Assembly: GCA_944387035.1 (NCBI GenBank)
Contig: CALXDJ010000015.1
Coordinates: 1-45,153 of the forward strand
DNA length: 45,153 nt
From: an uncultured Oscillospiraceae bacterium
Lineage (GTDB): Bacteria; Bacillota; Clostridia; Oscillospirales; Oscillospiraceae
Direction of reading: 5' to 3'
Under the pieces are notes generated by a model that ran no database searches, was not told the DNA's origin, and saw only the letters and a list, made by a program, of their open reading frames with translations. Of this stretch, positions 22,436 to 31,232 are shown piece after piece. How positions within the stretch are numbered: the stretch's first letter is position 1; each line of letters begins with the position of its first letter. The position numbers were made by a program, and so were the translations under genes.

Positions 22436-22548
22436 ATTTCAGCATTCCGCACGGTGTGTCGACTCTCCGTCTGTGTTCCCGCGGGAATTGGCGGAGGGGA
22501 TGAAGCCGCCGGAGGGTAAACTAAATTTGTTTGGAGGAACTCAACACT

Positions 22549-23283
22549 ATGGCAAATTCTAACGTCGTTTCCATGAAGGCCCTGCTGGAGGCGGGCGTCC
22601 ACTTCGGTCACCAGACCCGTCGCTGGAACCCCAAGATGGCTCCCTATATCTATACCGAGCGCAACGGCATCTATATCGTGGACCTGCAGAAGACCGTCCG
22701 CAAGCTGGAGGAGGCCTATAACTTCGTCCGTCAGCTGTCTGAGAGCGGCCAGTCCCTGCTGTTCGTGGGCACCAAGAAGCAGGCGCAGGAGGCCATCCGC
22801 GAGGAGGCCACCCGCTGCGGCCAGTTCTATGTGAATGCCCGGTGGCTGGGCGGCATGATGACCAACTTCAAGACCATGCGCACCCGCGTGGACCGGCTGA
22901 ACCAGCTGAAGACCATGCAGGAGGACGGCACCTTCGACATGCTGCCCAAGAAGGAAGTCATGAAGCACCTGGGCGAGATCGCCAAGCTGGAGAAGTACCT
23001 GGGCGGCGTGAAGGAAATGAAGAAGCTGCCCGGCGCCCTGTTCATCGTGGACACCCGCAAGGAGCGCAACGCCATCGCCGAGGCCCACAAGCTGGGCATC
23101 CCCGTGGTGGCCATCGCCGACACCAACTGCGACCCCGATGAGATCGACTACGTGATCCCCGGCAACGACGACGCCATCCGCGCCATCAAGCTGATCTCTT
23201 CCATCATGGCCAACGCCGTGCTGGAGGGCAAGCAGGGCGAGCAGACCGAGGAAGCCGCCGAGAAGGCGGAGGACGCCGAGTAA
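22549..23283 (+). CDS. rpsB: 30S ribosomal protein S2
   Basis: 244 aa. Family blocks are clear: [68 protein letters not shown] and [22 protein letters not shown]. The acidic tail ([13 protein letters not shown]) is typical. S2 joins the 30S late. The ATG at 22549 has GGAGG about ten bases upstream. It is followed by tsf after 51 bases, the universal bacterial order. Confidence 0.99.
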   Translation: MANSNVVSMKALLEAGVHFGHQTRRWNPKMAPYIYTERNGIYIVDLQKTVRKLEEAYNFVRQLSESGQSLLFVGTKKQAQEAIREEATRCGQFYVNARWLGGMMTNFKTMRTRVDRLNQLKTMQEDGTFDMLPKKEVMKHLGEIAKLEKYLGGVKEMKKLPGALFIVDTRKERNAIAEAHKLGIPVVAIADTNCDPDEIDYVIPGNDDAIRAIKLISSIMANAVLEGKQGEQTEEAAEKAEDAE

Positions 23284-23334
23284 GCGTTTTTGGAAGCGAC
23301 TGCTTCGATACAACGATACGGGAGGAACAAAAAA

Positions 23335-24258
23335 ATGGCTTTTACCGCAGCTGACGTGAAGAACCTGCGCGAGATGACCGGCGTGGGTATGATGGATTGC
23401 AAGAAGGCGCTGACCGCTTCTGACGGCGACATGGACAAGGCCGTGGAGTGGCTGCGCGAGAAGGGCATGGCCGCTTCTGCCAAGAAGGCCGGCCGCATTG
23501 CCGCCGAGGGCATGGCGCTGGCCACGGTTGTGGACGGCGTGGGTGTCGTGGTGGAGGTCAATGCCGAGACCGACTTCGTGGGCAAGAACGAGAAGTTCGT
23601 GGACTTCGTCAAGGGTGTGGCCGCTACTGTGGCCAAGGAGAACCCCGCTGACCTGGACGCTCTGATGGGCTGCAAGTATGCCGGCACGGAGCTGACCGTG
23701 GAGCAGCAGCAGCAGGAGATGGTGCTGGTCATCGGCGAGAACATTAAGGTCCGCCGCTTCGCCCGCTTTGCCGAGGGCACTTCTGTGGCCTATGTGCATG
23801 CCGGCGGCAAGATCGGCGTGCTGGTGAACCTGGAGACCAATCTGCCCGCCGAGAAGGTGGAGGCTGTCGGCAAGGACGTGGCCATGCAGATTGCCGCTCT
23901 GAATCCCCGCTTCTGGGATAAGACCCAGGTCACTCAGGATGTGCTGGACGAAGAGAAGAAGATCATGATGGTCCAGATGGAGAACGATCCCAAGATGGCT
24001 TCCAAGCCCGAGCAGGTGCGTGAGAAGATCGTCCTGGGCAAGCTGAACAAGTTCTATGCCGAGAACTGCCTGCTGCAGCAGGAGTTCGTGAAGGACAACT
24101 CCATGAGCGTGGAGCAGTATATCGCTGCATGCGCCAAGGAGCTGGGCGGCACCATCACCTTCAAGAACGCTGTGCGGTTCGAGAAGGGCGAGGGCATTGA
24201 GAAGAAGCAGGAGAACTTCGCTGCGGAGATTGCCTCCATGGTGAAGGGCAACGGCTGA
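23335..24258 (+). CDS. tsf: Elongation factor Ts
   Basis: 307 aa. VKNLREMTGVGMMDCKKAL and VEWLREKGMAASAKKAGRIAAEG form the N-terminal domain, and VVEVNAETDFVGKNEKF is the TDFV motif that pries GDP from EF-Tu. A second core repeat and a C-terminal module follow. It has a strong ribosome site (GGGAGG). It shares the rpsB transcript, which ends at a strong hairpin after the stop. Confidence 0.99.
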   Translation: MAFTAADVKNLREMTGVGMMDCKKALTASDGDMDKAVEWLREKGMAASAKKAGRIAAEGMALATVVDGVGVVVEVNAETDFVGKNEKFVDFVKGVAATVAKENPADLDALMGCKYAGTELTVEQQQQEMVLVIGENIKVRRFARFAEGTSVAYVHAGGKIGVLVNLETNLPAEKVEAVGKDVAMQIAALNPRFWDKTQVTQDVLDEEKKIMMVQMENDPKMASKPEQVREKIVLGKLNKFYAENCLLQQEFVKDNSMSVEQYIAACAKELGGTITFKNAVRFEKGEGIEKKQENFAAEIASMVKGNG

Positions 24259-24286
24259 TCCTCTTCGTCCTGTGTTATTTGTCTGA

Positions 24287-24325
24287 AAAGAGCCCGGAGG
24301 ACTGGTTCCTCCGGGCTCTTTGTTT
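24287..24325 (+). terminator. Terminator of rpsB-tsf
   Basis: AAAGAGCCCGGAGGA (24287-24301), loop CTGGT, TCCTCCGGGCTCTTT (24307-24321), then GTTTG. Confidence 0.92.
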
Positions 24326-24371
24326 GTATGCTCAAGGGAGCCGGTTCCATCAGACAATGCAGCGAAGGGAC

Positions 24372-24400
24372 TTGAGCAGTACGGGAGAATCTGGTATACT
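24372..24400 (+). promoter_or_regulatory. Sigma-A promoter of pcrA
   Basis: TTGAGC (24372-24377), 17 bases, TATACT (24395-24400), preceded by TGG. Confidence 0.75.
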
Positions 24401-24435
24401 GAAAACAAATGTTCTATAAAGGAGGTGCCGCTGCC

Positions 24436-26589
24436 ATGATGGATTTACTTGCGGGACTCAACGCCGCCCAGAGGGAGGCAGTTACCACCACGGAGGGATA
24501 TGTCCGGGTGATTGCCGGAGCGGGTTCCGGCAAGACCCGGGCCTTGACTCACCGGTTTGCCTATTTGGTCAATGAATTGGGGATTCTGCCAGGGAATCTT
24601 CTATGCGTCACCTTTACCAACAAGGCTGCTGCGGAAATGCGGCAGCGTATCCATCAGCTTACCGGCGACAACGATACCGGCTACATCAATACTTTCCATG
24701 GTTTTTGCGTCAGTATCCTTCAGGAAGACAGCCACGCGGTGCATTATCCCAAAAGCTTTTTGGTACTGGATAACGCGGATATTGATGCCATGCTGCAGAT
24801 CCTCTATGAGGAGCGGGGGCTGACTCTGCGGGACATGACCTTTTCCGCCGCCCGGGACCTCATTGAGATGCGCAAGCTGGTCCAGGAGCCGGAGTACTAC
24901 CGGGATCTCATCGCATTTTCCCTGGATACTCTGAAGGAGAAGTACGACCAGGCAACGACCGCCGGAGATATCATCTTTTACGGATATCTCTATCAGGAGA
25001 AGAAATGCTTCGGACTGGACTACAACGATCTGCTCAAATTCACCCTGTACCTCTTTGAGCAGGATCCGGAGATCCGGCTCAAGTGGCAGCAGCGGCTGGA
25101 GTACATCATGATCGATGAGTTTCAGGACATCGATGCCATTCAGTATGAGCTGATGGAGGTGCTGTGCGGTTACCACAAGAACCTGTTTATCGTGGGAGAT
25201 CCCGACCAGACCATCTACACCTGGCGAGGTGCGGATGTGCGCTATTTGCTGGACTTCGACAAACGGTTCCCCGGAACGAAGACCATTTTGATGATGGACA
25301 ATTACCGCTCCACGCCGGAGATTCTCACCGCGGCCAATACCCTCATTGACCGCAACCGTACCCGGATGAAAAAGAATTTACAGCCCACCCTGCCTGCCGG
25401 AGTGCCGGTGGTATGCTACTTTGCCCAGACCCAGGAGGAAGAGGCCGCCTGGATTGCCGGGGAGATTCAAACACTCCATGAGGCGGGGACGCCATACCGG
25501 GAGATCACGGTGCTCTACCGGGCCCACTATGTTACCCGGGCGGTGGAGGAGGGGCTGCTTCAGGAGAAGATCCCCTACACGATATACAGCGGTGTCCAGT
25601 TTTTTGACCGGATGGAGGTCAAGGATGCCCTGTCCTACCTGCGCATGATCGCCTATCAGGACGATCTGGCCTTCCGGCGGATTGCCAATGTGCCCAAACG
25701 GAATCTGGGAAAGCGGCGCATGGCGTTTTTGGAGGAAACGGCCCGGAAACAGGGAACCTCGTTGTATCAGGCGCTGCGGGACCATCTGGAGGACCCGATT
25801 CTCAAGGGGACCGGCGCGGCGCGGCTGGTGTCTCTGGTGGAATCCTTTTCCGCCGGGTATGCAGGGCGTCCGGTGTCGGAGGTGCTGGCGGATGTGCTCA
25901 ATCAAAGCGGCTATGAGAAGATGCTCCGCACGGAGGGCAGTCAGGAGCGGCTGGATAATCTTGCGGAGCTCAAGCAGTCCGTCTATGAGTATGAGACTTC
26001 CTGCGGGGAGGAGTGCACCCTGGAGCACTACCTGACCCATGTGGCGCTCTTTACCAATGCGGACACTGCCAGGCAGGGAGATCAGGTGAAGCTCATGACG
26101 GTCCATGCCGCCAAGGGTCTGGAATTTCCCAACGTGTTCTTGTGCGGCATGAACGAGGGAATCTTCCCCTCCCGCAAAGTGCGGACCCTGGCAGCGATGG
26201 AGGAGGAGCGGCGGCTGGCCTTCGTGGCCTTGACCCGGGCGGAGCAGAGGCTGTTTCTCTCCGAGGCCGACGGCCGGAATTTTGACGGTTCGCCCCGGTA
26301 TCCCTCCCGGTTTCTCCTGGAGATTGGGCGGGAGCACCTGGTTTTTCCCCGGGAGCCCCGGGAGGGGCTCATCCGGCAGACCCAGGAATACCTGGACCGC
26401 ACCCGTCTGCTGGATCAGGAGCCCTCCGCCGCGGTGTATCGGCCGGGGCAGAGAGTCCGGCATTTTCTCTTTGGCCCCGGGACGGTGCTGGATGTGGACC
26501 TGGAAAAGCAAGCCCATGTCATTCAGTTTGACGAGATGGAGACGCCGCGGCGGATTTCCTTCCGGGCAAAGTTGGAAGCCATGGAGTAA
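24436..26589 (+). CDS. pcrA: UvrD/PcrA-type SF1A DNA helicase
   Basis: 717 aa. The helicase motifs run in order: LNAAQREAV (Q motif), VIAGAGSGKTRAL (Walker A), TFTNKAAAEM (Ia), IDEFQDID (II), VGDPDQTIYTWRGA (III), YRSTPEIL (IV), LMTVHAAKGLEFPNVF (V) and VALTRAEQRLFL (VI). The C-terminus has a Tudor-like segment (RHFLFGPGTVLDVD), the part of PcrA that contacts RNA polymerase. It unwinds DNA 3' to 5' in repair and plasmid replication. The start is one of two adjacent ATG codons after GGAGGT. The exact paralogue (PcrA or another UvrD-like) is fairly but not fully certain. Confidence 0.88.
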   Translation: MMDLLAGLNAAQREAVTTTEGYVRVIAGAGSGKTRALTHRFAYLVNELGILPGNLLCVTFTNKAAAEMRQRIHQLTGDNDTGYINTFHGFCVSILQEDSHAVHYPKSFLVLDNADIDAMLQILYEERGLTLRDMTFSAARDLIEMRKLVQEPEYYRDLIAFSLDTLKEKYDQATTAGDIIFYGYLYQEKKCFGLDYNDLLKFTLYLFEQDPEIRLKWQQRLEYIMIDEFQDIDAIQYELMEVLCGYHKNLFIVGDPDQTIYTWRGADVRYLLDFDKRFPGTKTILMMDNYRSTPEILTAANTLIDRNRTRMKKNLQPTLPAGVPVVCYFAQTQEEEAAWIAGEIQTLHEAGTPYREITVLYRAHYVTRAVEEGLLQEKIPYTIYSGVQFFDRMEVKDALSYLRMIAYQDDLAFRRIANVPKRNLGKRRMAFLEETARKQGTSLYQALRDHLEDPILKGTGAARLVSLVESFSAGYAGRPVSEVLADVLNQSGYEKMLRTEGSQERLDNLAELKQSVYEYETSCGEECTLEHYLTHVALFTNADTARQGDQVKLMTVHAAKGLEFPNVFLCGMNEGIFPSRKVRTLAAMEEERRLAFVALTRAEQRLFLSEADGRNFDGSPRYPSRFLLEIGREHLVFPREPREGLIRQTQEYLDRTRLLDQEPSAAVYRPGQRVRHFLFGPGTVLDVDLEKQAHVIQFDEMETPRRISFRAKLEAME

Positions 26590-26606
26590 GGTTCTCCTAA
26601 ACGCAT

Positions 26607-26639
26607 AAAGCGCCCCTGCCAAAAAGGCAGGGGCGCTTT
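26607..26639. terminator. Bidirectional terminator between pcrA and the ECF operon
   Basis: 14-bp stem AAAGCGCCCCTGCC with GGCAGGGGCGCTTT around AAAAA; placed between converging genes. Confidence 0.85.
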
Positions 26640-26658
26640 GCTGTGACAAAATGAATTT

Positions 26659-27408
26659 TTATGATTCCCATCCGTGCCGGTGATGATTGCCATAGGACGC
26701 CTGCCCGCAGTTCGCTCCGCCATTGCCGGGGAGGATTTCCTCGGTATCCTGACCCAGCAGTTCCTGGAGTTCCTGCATGGTCATTTCCTTTACAGCTTCT
26801 GGCGTTAAATTGGGGTAAAGGGATTTTACTTTCAGATATATCTGGTACTTCCAGCAGGACAGCCCCACTGATTGCGCCTCCTGCGCTTCCTGGCTGGTCA
26901 GGGAGCCGCAGTGCAGGCCCGGCCGCTGGGCCGTCCAAGTCTGCAAATCCTCCAGCACATCGGCGGATTGATCCGGGTCCCCGGAGATGACCGTAACCGA
27001 GACGGGCTCCGCCGTATCCTCCGTCAGAAGGGTTTGCAGCAGCTCCCGCCAATCCTGAAAGCGCAGGGAAGCGGTATCGGAGAGCACGGCGGAGTCTTCA
27101 GAGGTGGAGGTGCATGAGACGATGCGGTGGAAGCAGTTGACCTCCAGCTCCCAGGCTGCCGTGTCAGTGCCGGAGGCGGATTCAGCGGGCAGCTCCAGGC
27201 TCAGGGCATAGGCAGGGGTAAAGAACAAGCCGCCGCCTACCAGAGAAACCACAACCAGACACGCTGCCAGCGCCGCACCCAGCTGACGGCGGACCGGGGC
27301 GCGCCGGTAGCCGTGGGTCCTGCGGGCCAGATAGGCCAGGGTTTCCTCCTTGAGGGACGCTTCCGCGCGGATGGCGGAAAAGGCACCGTTCCATTGCTGT
27401 TCATTCAT
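26659..27408 (-). CDS. Membrane anti-sigma-like protein paired with the ECF factor
   Basis: 249 aa. The cytosolic head (about 42 residues, with SLKEETLAYLARRTHGYRR) is followed by one membrane helix (LAACLVVVSLVGGGLFFTP, about residues 46-64) and an extracytoplasmic domain of about 180 residues with no recognised fold. The layout, and an 8-base overlap with the sigma gene, fit an anti-sigma factor that holds the ECF sigma at the membrane until a signal arrives. No zinc-binding ZAS motif (HxxxCxxC) is visible in the head, so the inhibition mode would differ from that class. It could also be a downstream effector rather than an inhibitor. Confidence 0.65.
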   Translation of the reverse strand: MNEQQWNGAFSAIRAEASLKEETLAYLARRTHGYRRAPVRRQLGAALAACLVVVSLVGGGLFFTPAYALSLELPAESASGTDTAAWELEVNCFHRIVSCTSTSEDSAVLSDTASLRFQDWRELLQTLLTEDTAEPVSVTVISGDPDQSADVLEDLQTWTAQRPGLHCGSLTSQEAQEAQSVGLSCWKYQIYLKVKSLYPNLTPEAVKEMTMQELQELLGQDTEEILPGNGGANCGQASYGNHHRHGWES

Positions 27409-27883
27409 CTGCGCAGCCCTCCAGCTTCTCCCTGAGCAGCTGCTTCGAGCGGGTCAGGAGTGTATAGACCGTGTTGACGTTTTTCCCCAGAATCCGGCTG
27501 ATCTGCGGGGCGGTGTACGTTTCATAGTAGTGCAGATAGACCACATCCCGGTATTTTTCCGGGAGGGAGAGCACCGCCTCCAGAACCTCCCGATGGTCGG
27601 TGGGCATGGCGGCGGGCAGCTCCGGCAGGGCATCCAGCGAGACGGTGCGGGAGCGAAAAAAACTTTTGAGCAGATCCCGGCAGGCGTTGACCGTCACCCG
27701 AATGAACCAGGCCTTTTCATGCTCCTGGCTTTCAAAGACGGTGGTGCTGAGCACATATTTCAAAAATACCGTTTGAAAGATGTCCTCTGTGTCGGCATAA
27801 TTCTTCAAGTGCAGCGCGCACACCCGCCGAACGGTATCGGCATACCGTTCCACGGCCTGAACTGCCTCCTGTTCGCTCCGCAT
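27401..27883 (-). CDS. ECF-type RNA polymerase sigma factor
   Basis: 160 aa with only regions 2 and 4, as in group IV sigma factors. Region 2 holds NYADTEDIFQTVFLKYV and KAWFIRVTVNACRDLLKS; region 4 holds LPEKYRDVVYLHYYETYTAPQISRILGKNVNTVYTLLTR. It redirects RNA polymerase to a small regulon in response to an envelope or extracellular signal. The start follows a weak ribosome site (GGGGCGAGG). It lies 31 bases after the secreted repeat peptide gene and overlaps the anti-sigma gene, so the three are probably one transcript. Confidence 0.9.
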   Translation of the reverse strand: MRSEQEAVQAVERYADTVRRVCALHLKNYADTEDIFQTVFLKYVLSTTVFESQEHEKAWFIRVTVNACRDLLKSFFRSRTVSLDALPELPAAMPTDHREVLEAVLSLPEKYRDVVYLHYYETYTAPQISRILGKNVNTVYTLLTRSKQLLREKLEGCADE

Positions 27884-27914
27884 GGCCTCGCCCCGCTTTT
27901 ACCTCTGGAATGAG

Positions 27915-28184
27915 TTATTGTGCGGCCCACCCGCAGTGGGTTCCGCCGCACCGGCCTGTGCCGTAGCGGTCGCACACGCCGTCTCCGTCAGCGTCCACAT
28001 AGGCGCGGCCCATACCGCACGTTCCCGTGCCGTAGTAGTCGCATACGCCGTCTCCATTGGCGTCGGCATAAGAGCTTCCGGTGCCGTCACAGGCCCGGAT
28101 GCCGCCGCCGCGTCCGTGTCCGGCTGCCAGGGCAGCTGTGGAGAGAACGAAGACCGCCAGCAAAATCGCAATCAGTTTTTTCAT
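27915..28184 (-). CDS. Secreted 89-aa peptide with two calcium-loop repeats
   Basis: Residues 1-20 form a signal peptide (MKKLIAILLAVFVLSTAALA, cleavage after ALA). The mature part has a His-Gly-Arg start and two near-identical 19-residue repeats (residues 39-57 and 62-80), each with D-A-[ND]-G-D-G-V-C-D and an end Y-G-T-G-x-C-G. The D-x-[DN]-x-D-G spacing is that of EF-hand/excalibur calcium loops, and the paired cysteines could form disulfides. Strong ribosome site (AAGGAGGAAT). It is first in the ECF sigma operon, so it may be a sensor ligand, an output of the system, or a cell-surface calcium binder. Function unknown. Confidence 0.75.
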   Translation of the reverse strand: MKKLIAILLAVFVLSTAALAAGHGRGGGIRACDGTGSSYADANGDGVCDYYGTGTCGMGRAYVDADGDGVCDRYGTGRCGGTHCGWAAQ

Positions 28185-28290
28185 TGTGGATTCCTCCTTG
28201 TTGTAGGAGGCGGAGTGGAACCGCCTGTATCCTCAATACGACTGGCGGAAAGAAAACCATTCAGACTCTGAAAAAAATTTTGCTTGCTTC

Positions 28291-28296
28291 ATTATA
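28291..28296 (-). promoter_or_regulatory. Possible -10 box for the ECF operon
   Basis: TATAAT reads on the minus strand about 107 bases upstream of the secreted peptide gene, with only a poor -35 (TTCCCA) 16 bases further up. The rest of this 240-base gap (28185-28424) shows nothing else apart from the M50 promoter. Confidence 0.3.
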
Positions 28297-28358
28297 GCAG
28301 ATCCCCGGGGAATGGGAAGCGCATCCCGCCGGATCAGTGCCTTTTTTCTGCTTCTTTC

Positions 28359-28387
28359 TTGTATTTCAAGTGTCGGGCTGGTATAAT
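28359..28387 (+). promoter_or_regulatory. Sigma-A promoter of the M50-scpAB cluster
   Basis: TTGTAT (28359-28364), 17 bases, TATAAT (28382-28387), preceded by TGG. Confidence 0.8.
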
Positions 28388-28424
28388 ACACCTATATTTT
28401 TGTCCATGATGTCAGGAGAGGACT

Positions 28425-29084
28425 ATGCTGCATCAACTGCAATTTTTGTTTGAGTCGCTGGACTTTGCCGCTATGGGAAACGCCCTGCTGCGGGTGCTGG
28501 CTATTTTTTTGTGTTTGACGGTTCATGAGGCCAGCCACGGATTGGCAGCCTATGTGCTGGGCGACCCCACTGCCAAGGCACAGCACCGCCTGAGCCTGAA
28601 TCCCCTGCGCCACATCGATTGGTTCGGCCTTTTGATGATGTTTACAGTGGGGTTCGGCTGGGCCAAGGCCGTACCGGTGAATTCCCGATATTTCCGCAAG
28701 CCCAAACAGGGAATGGCGGTCACTGCTCTGGCCGGGCCGGTTTCCAATCTGCTGCTGGCCGCCGCGGCGGTGGGCATCAGCCGCCTCATCTACCAGTACG
28801 CGCCGTATACCGGGCTGTGGAACGCCCTCTTCGAGTTTTTCCTGCTGACCCTGGCCCCGCTTTCCATCGGTTTGGGATTGTTCAACCTGATTCCCATTCC
28901 GCCGCTGGACGGGTCCAAGGTGGTGGCAGTGTTCTTGCCCGATGATGCCTATGCCATGCTGATGCGCTATGAGCGTTACGGCTTTTTGGTGCTGCTGGCG
29001 CTGAGCTATTTCGGCGTTATGAGCGGCATGATGAGCGATGCCATCATCGGCGTATTCTCCCTGCTGTACAACCTGTTTTATTGA
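28425..29084 (+). CDS. M50 site-2 protease family membrane protein
   Basis: 219 aa, about five or six membrane helices. It has the HEASH zinc motif (LTVHEASHGLAAYVLGDPTAK) and GLFNLIPIPPLDGSKV, the third ligand. The NPLRHIDWFG stretch is typical of the short YwhC/YdiL-type branch found next to scpA in Clostridia. Its substrate is unknown. The ATG at 28425 has CAGGAGAGG. It begins the run that goes on through rluB; scpA starts ten bases after its stop. Confidence 0.9.
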   Translation: MLHQLQFLFESLDFAAMGNALLRVLAIFLCLTVHEASHGLAAYVLGDPTAKAQHRLSLNPLRHIDWFGLLMMFTVGFGWAKAVPVNSRYFRKPKQGMAVTALAGPVSNLLLAAAAVGISRLIYQYAPYTGLWNALFEFFLLTLAPLSIGLGLFNLIPIPPLDGSKVVAVFLPDDAYAMLMRYERYGFLVLLALSYFGVMSGMMSDAIIGVFSLLYNLFY

Positions 29085-29093
29085 GGTGAGAGG

Positions 29094-29873
29094 TTGGAAA
29101 ATCCCGTATTTAAGCTCGAGCGTGTGGTGCGCTCCAAATCCGAAGAGATGCAGGACTTTGAGGGGCCTCTGGACCTGATTTTGTACCTGTTGGGCCGGAA
29201 CAAAATGGAGATTCAGGACATTTCCATTTCCCTCATCTGTGACCAGTATCTGGCCTGGCTGGACCAAAGGCAGAAAATGGATCTGGAGGTGGCCAGCGAG
29301 TTTGTCACCATGGCTTCTCAGCTGGTGTACATCAAGACCCGGATGCTCCTTTCCCTGGAGGATGAGGAGGCCAAAAGCGAGATGGACGCCCTGATCCAGT
29401 CCCTGGAGGAACGGCGGCGCAACGAGCAGTATTTGACCATCAAAGCCCTGGCGCAGCGGCTGGCTCCCATGGGGGAGTTCGGACGCAGCATTCTGACCCG
29501 GGACCCCGAGCCCGTGGAGCGGGGCAAAATTTATGAATACAGCCAGGACCGGGCGGACCTGATTCTGGCTATGGCGGAGATCCGCAGCCGCTCTGAGCGC
29601 TCGCTCCCGCCGCCCCGGGCGGCCTTCCGGGATATTGTGCAGCACGAGCCCTATCCGGTGGAAAGCAAGGCAAAAGAAATTCTGCGGCGTTTGCGGGAAC
29701 ACGGTATGACCCGCTTTTTGCTGCTGTTCCGGGGGAGCCGGAGCCGCAGCGAGGTGGTGGCCACCTTCCTGGCGGTGCTGGAATTGTGCCGGGCCCATGT
29801 GCTGCATTTGGCAGGCTCCGAGACGGACTGTACGGTCCGGCAGGAGGGCGAGCTGCCGGAGAATTTGAGCTGA
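29094..29873 (+). CDS. scpA: Segregation and condensation protein A
   Basis: 259 aa. The N-terminal FEGPLDLILYLLGRNKMEIQDISI is the kleisin signature that contacts the Smc head, and the C-terminal winged helix (SRSRSEVVATFLAVLELCRAHVL) contacts the other head. It bridges Smc dimers for chromosome compaction. TTG start with GAGGTGAG close upstream. It is followed by scpB, its partner. Confidence 0.95.
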   Translation: MENPVFKLERVVRSKSEEMQDFEGPLDLILYLLGRNKMEIQDISISLICDQYLAWLDQRQKMDLEVASEFVTMASQLVYIKTRMLLSLEDEEAKSEMDALIQSLEERRRNEQYLTIKALAQRLAPMGEFGRSILTRDPEPVERGKIYEYSQDRADLILAMAEIRSRSERSLPPPRAAFRDIVQHEPYPVESKAKEILRRLREHGMTRFLLLFRGSRSRSEVVATFLAVLELCRAHVLHLAGSETDCTVRQEGELPENLS

Positions 29874-29888
29874 GAAGGAGAACCAAGC

Positions 29889-30536
29889 GTGGAATCCATG
29901 GATATGAAGGAGATCGAGTCCGCTGTTGAGGCCATTGTGTTCGCCTCCGGCGAACCGGTACAGGTGGACCGGATCTGCCAGGCCCTGGAGGTGGACCGTC
30001 CCACGGTGGAGCGGGTACTGCAGAAGCTGATGGACTATTACGCCTTTGAGCGCCGGGGCATCCGGCTGCTGCGCATTGAGGACAGCTGGCAGATGTGCTC
30101 GGCGCCGGATTACGCCGATACCATCCGCCGGGCCTTTGAGATTCGCAAGCCCGCCCGGCTGAGCCAGCCTGCTCTGGAGGTCCTGACGATCATTGCCTAC
30201 TATCAGCCTACCACCCGGGCGTATGTCGATCAGATCCGGGGCGTGGACAGTGCCTATACCATCGGGCTGCTGCAGGAGCGCAAGCTCATTGAAGAGTGCG
30301 GCCGGCTGCAGGTGCCGGGGCGGCCCCATCTGTACCGGACCACCAAGCAGTTTTTGCGGGCGTTCCATCTCTCCAGCCTGGATGAACTTCCGGAGATGCC
30401 GGATCTGGGCGCGGAGGGCCAGATGCGCCTGAATGAGGATGGACAGATTGTGGATCCGGCGCAGGGCCGGGCCGTTACCGGTTCAGATCCGGTGGAAGGC
30501 GATGCGATAACGGAAGACGAGGCATCCCAAACGTGA
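29889..30536 (+). CDS. scpB: Segregation and condensation protein B
   Basis: 215 aa. It has two winged-helix domains: EIESAVEAIVFASGEPV at the start and ALEVLTIIAYYQPTTRAYVDQIRGVDS in the middle, both diagnostic of ScpB. The C-terminal acidic tail is unstructured. It binds the ScpA linker as a dimer. GTG start after GAAGGAG. Confidence 0.95.
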   Translation: MESMDMKEIESAVEAIVFASGEPVQVDRICQALEVDRPTVERVLQKLMDYYAFERRGIRLLRIEDSWQMCSAPDYADTIRRAFEIRKPARLSQPALEVLTIIAYYQPTTRAYVDQIRGVDSAYTIGLLQERKLIEECGRLQVPGRPHLYRTTKQFLRAFHLSSLDELPEMPDLGAEGQMRLNEDGQIVDPAQGRAVTGSDPVEGDAITEDEASQT

Positions 30537-30569
30537 TGACGCCAGCGGTGCGAAGGGAGGTGGAGGCTG

Positions 30570-31217
30570 TTGCGGTTATGGTGGCTTTGGGTCGTACTGT
30601 TGGCCCTGCTGACCGGTATCTGGATGCTGCGGATTGGAATCCGGGCAGTGTTGAGCCAGGGAGTTTTGACCGTGACCTTGCGGATCGGACCGTGGTCCAT
30701 CCGCCTTTACCCGCCTAAACAGGAAGATGCGCAGGCGGAATCGGTTCCGGCGGAGCAGCCGGAACCGGAGCCTCCAGCCAAACCAAAGTTTCAGCTGCCC
30801 AAGTGGGACCCCGGGCAAATCCAAAGTGCCGTACAGGCGCTCTGGCCGCCGCTGCGAAAGGCCCTGGACCGGACACGGCGGGGCATCCGAATCGCGCCCC
30901 TGCGGGCTAATGTGGTTCTGGGGGCGGCCGCAGATCCGGCAGAAGGAGCACGGACCTACGGCCTCATCCAGTGGGGGGTATGGACGTTCATGCCTGTGCT
31001 GGAACAGCTTTTGACCGTAAAGGACCCACAGATCCATGTTGGTTTGGATTTCCAGAATGAACAGACCGTTGTGGAGGGGGAGGCCGAACTCTCTCTTCGA
31101 TTGGGGACAGGACTGCGGGTAGCCGCCGGAATGGCTGTTCCGGCCCTGCGCTGGTTTGTGAATATGCAGCGCCAGGCGCACCGCAAGGAATCGTCCAAAG
31201 TGAAAACTGCAGCATAA
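30570..31217 (+). CDS. DUF2953 (YtfI-like) membrane-anchored protein
   Basis: 215 aa. N-terminal membrane anchor (LWWLWVVLLALLTGIWML), a Pro/Glu-rich linker (AEQPEPEPPAKPK) and a C-terminal domain with an amphipathic pattern matching DUF2953. In Bacillus ytfI is next to ytfJ, the same order as here. A role in sporulation is inferred from that neighbour. TTG start with GGGAGG and GGAGG upstream. Confidence 0.8.
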   Translation: MRLWWLWVVLLALLTGIWMLRIGIRAVLSQGVLTVTLRIGPWSIRLYPPKQEDAQAESVPAEQPEPEPPAKPKFQLPKWDPGQIQSAVQALWPPLRKALDRTRRGIRIAPLRANVVLGAAADPAEGARTYGLIQWGVWTFMPVLEQLLTVKDPQIHVGLDFQNEQTVVEGEAELSLRLGTGLRVAAGMAVPALRWFVNMQRQAHRKESSKVKTAA

Positions 31218-31232
31218 GAAAGGAAGAAGGAT

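Noticed and set aside
22432-24408. Open frame of 658 aa on the minus strand across rpsB and tsf
   Set aside because: Antisense to two certain translation genes; His/Leu-rich composition typical of shadow frames.
28392-30368. Open frame of 658 aa on the minus strand across the M50 gene, scpA and scpB
   Set aside because: Antisense to three recognised genes; Gln/His/Pro-rich shadow sequence.
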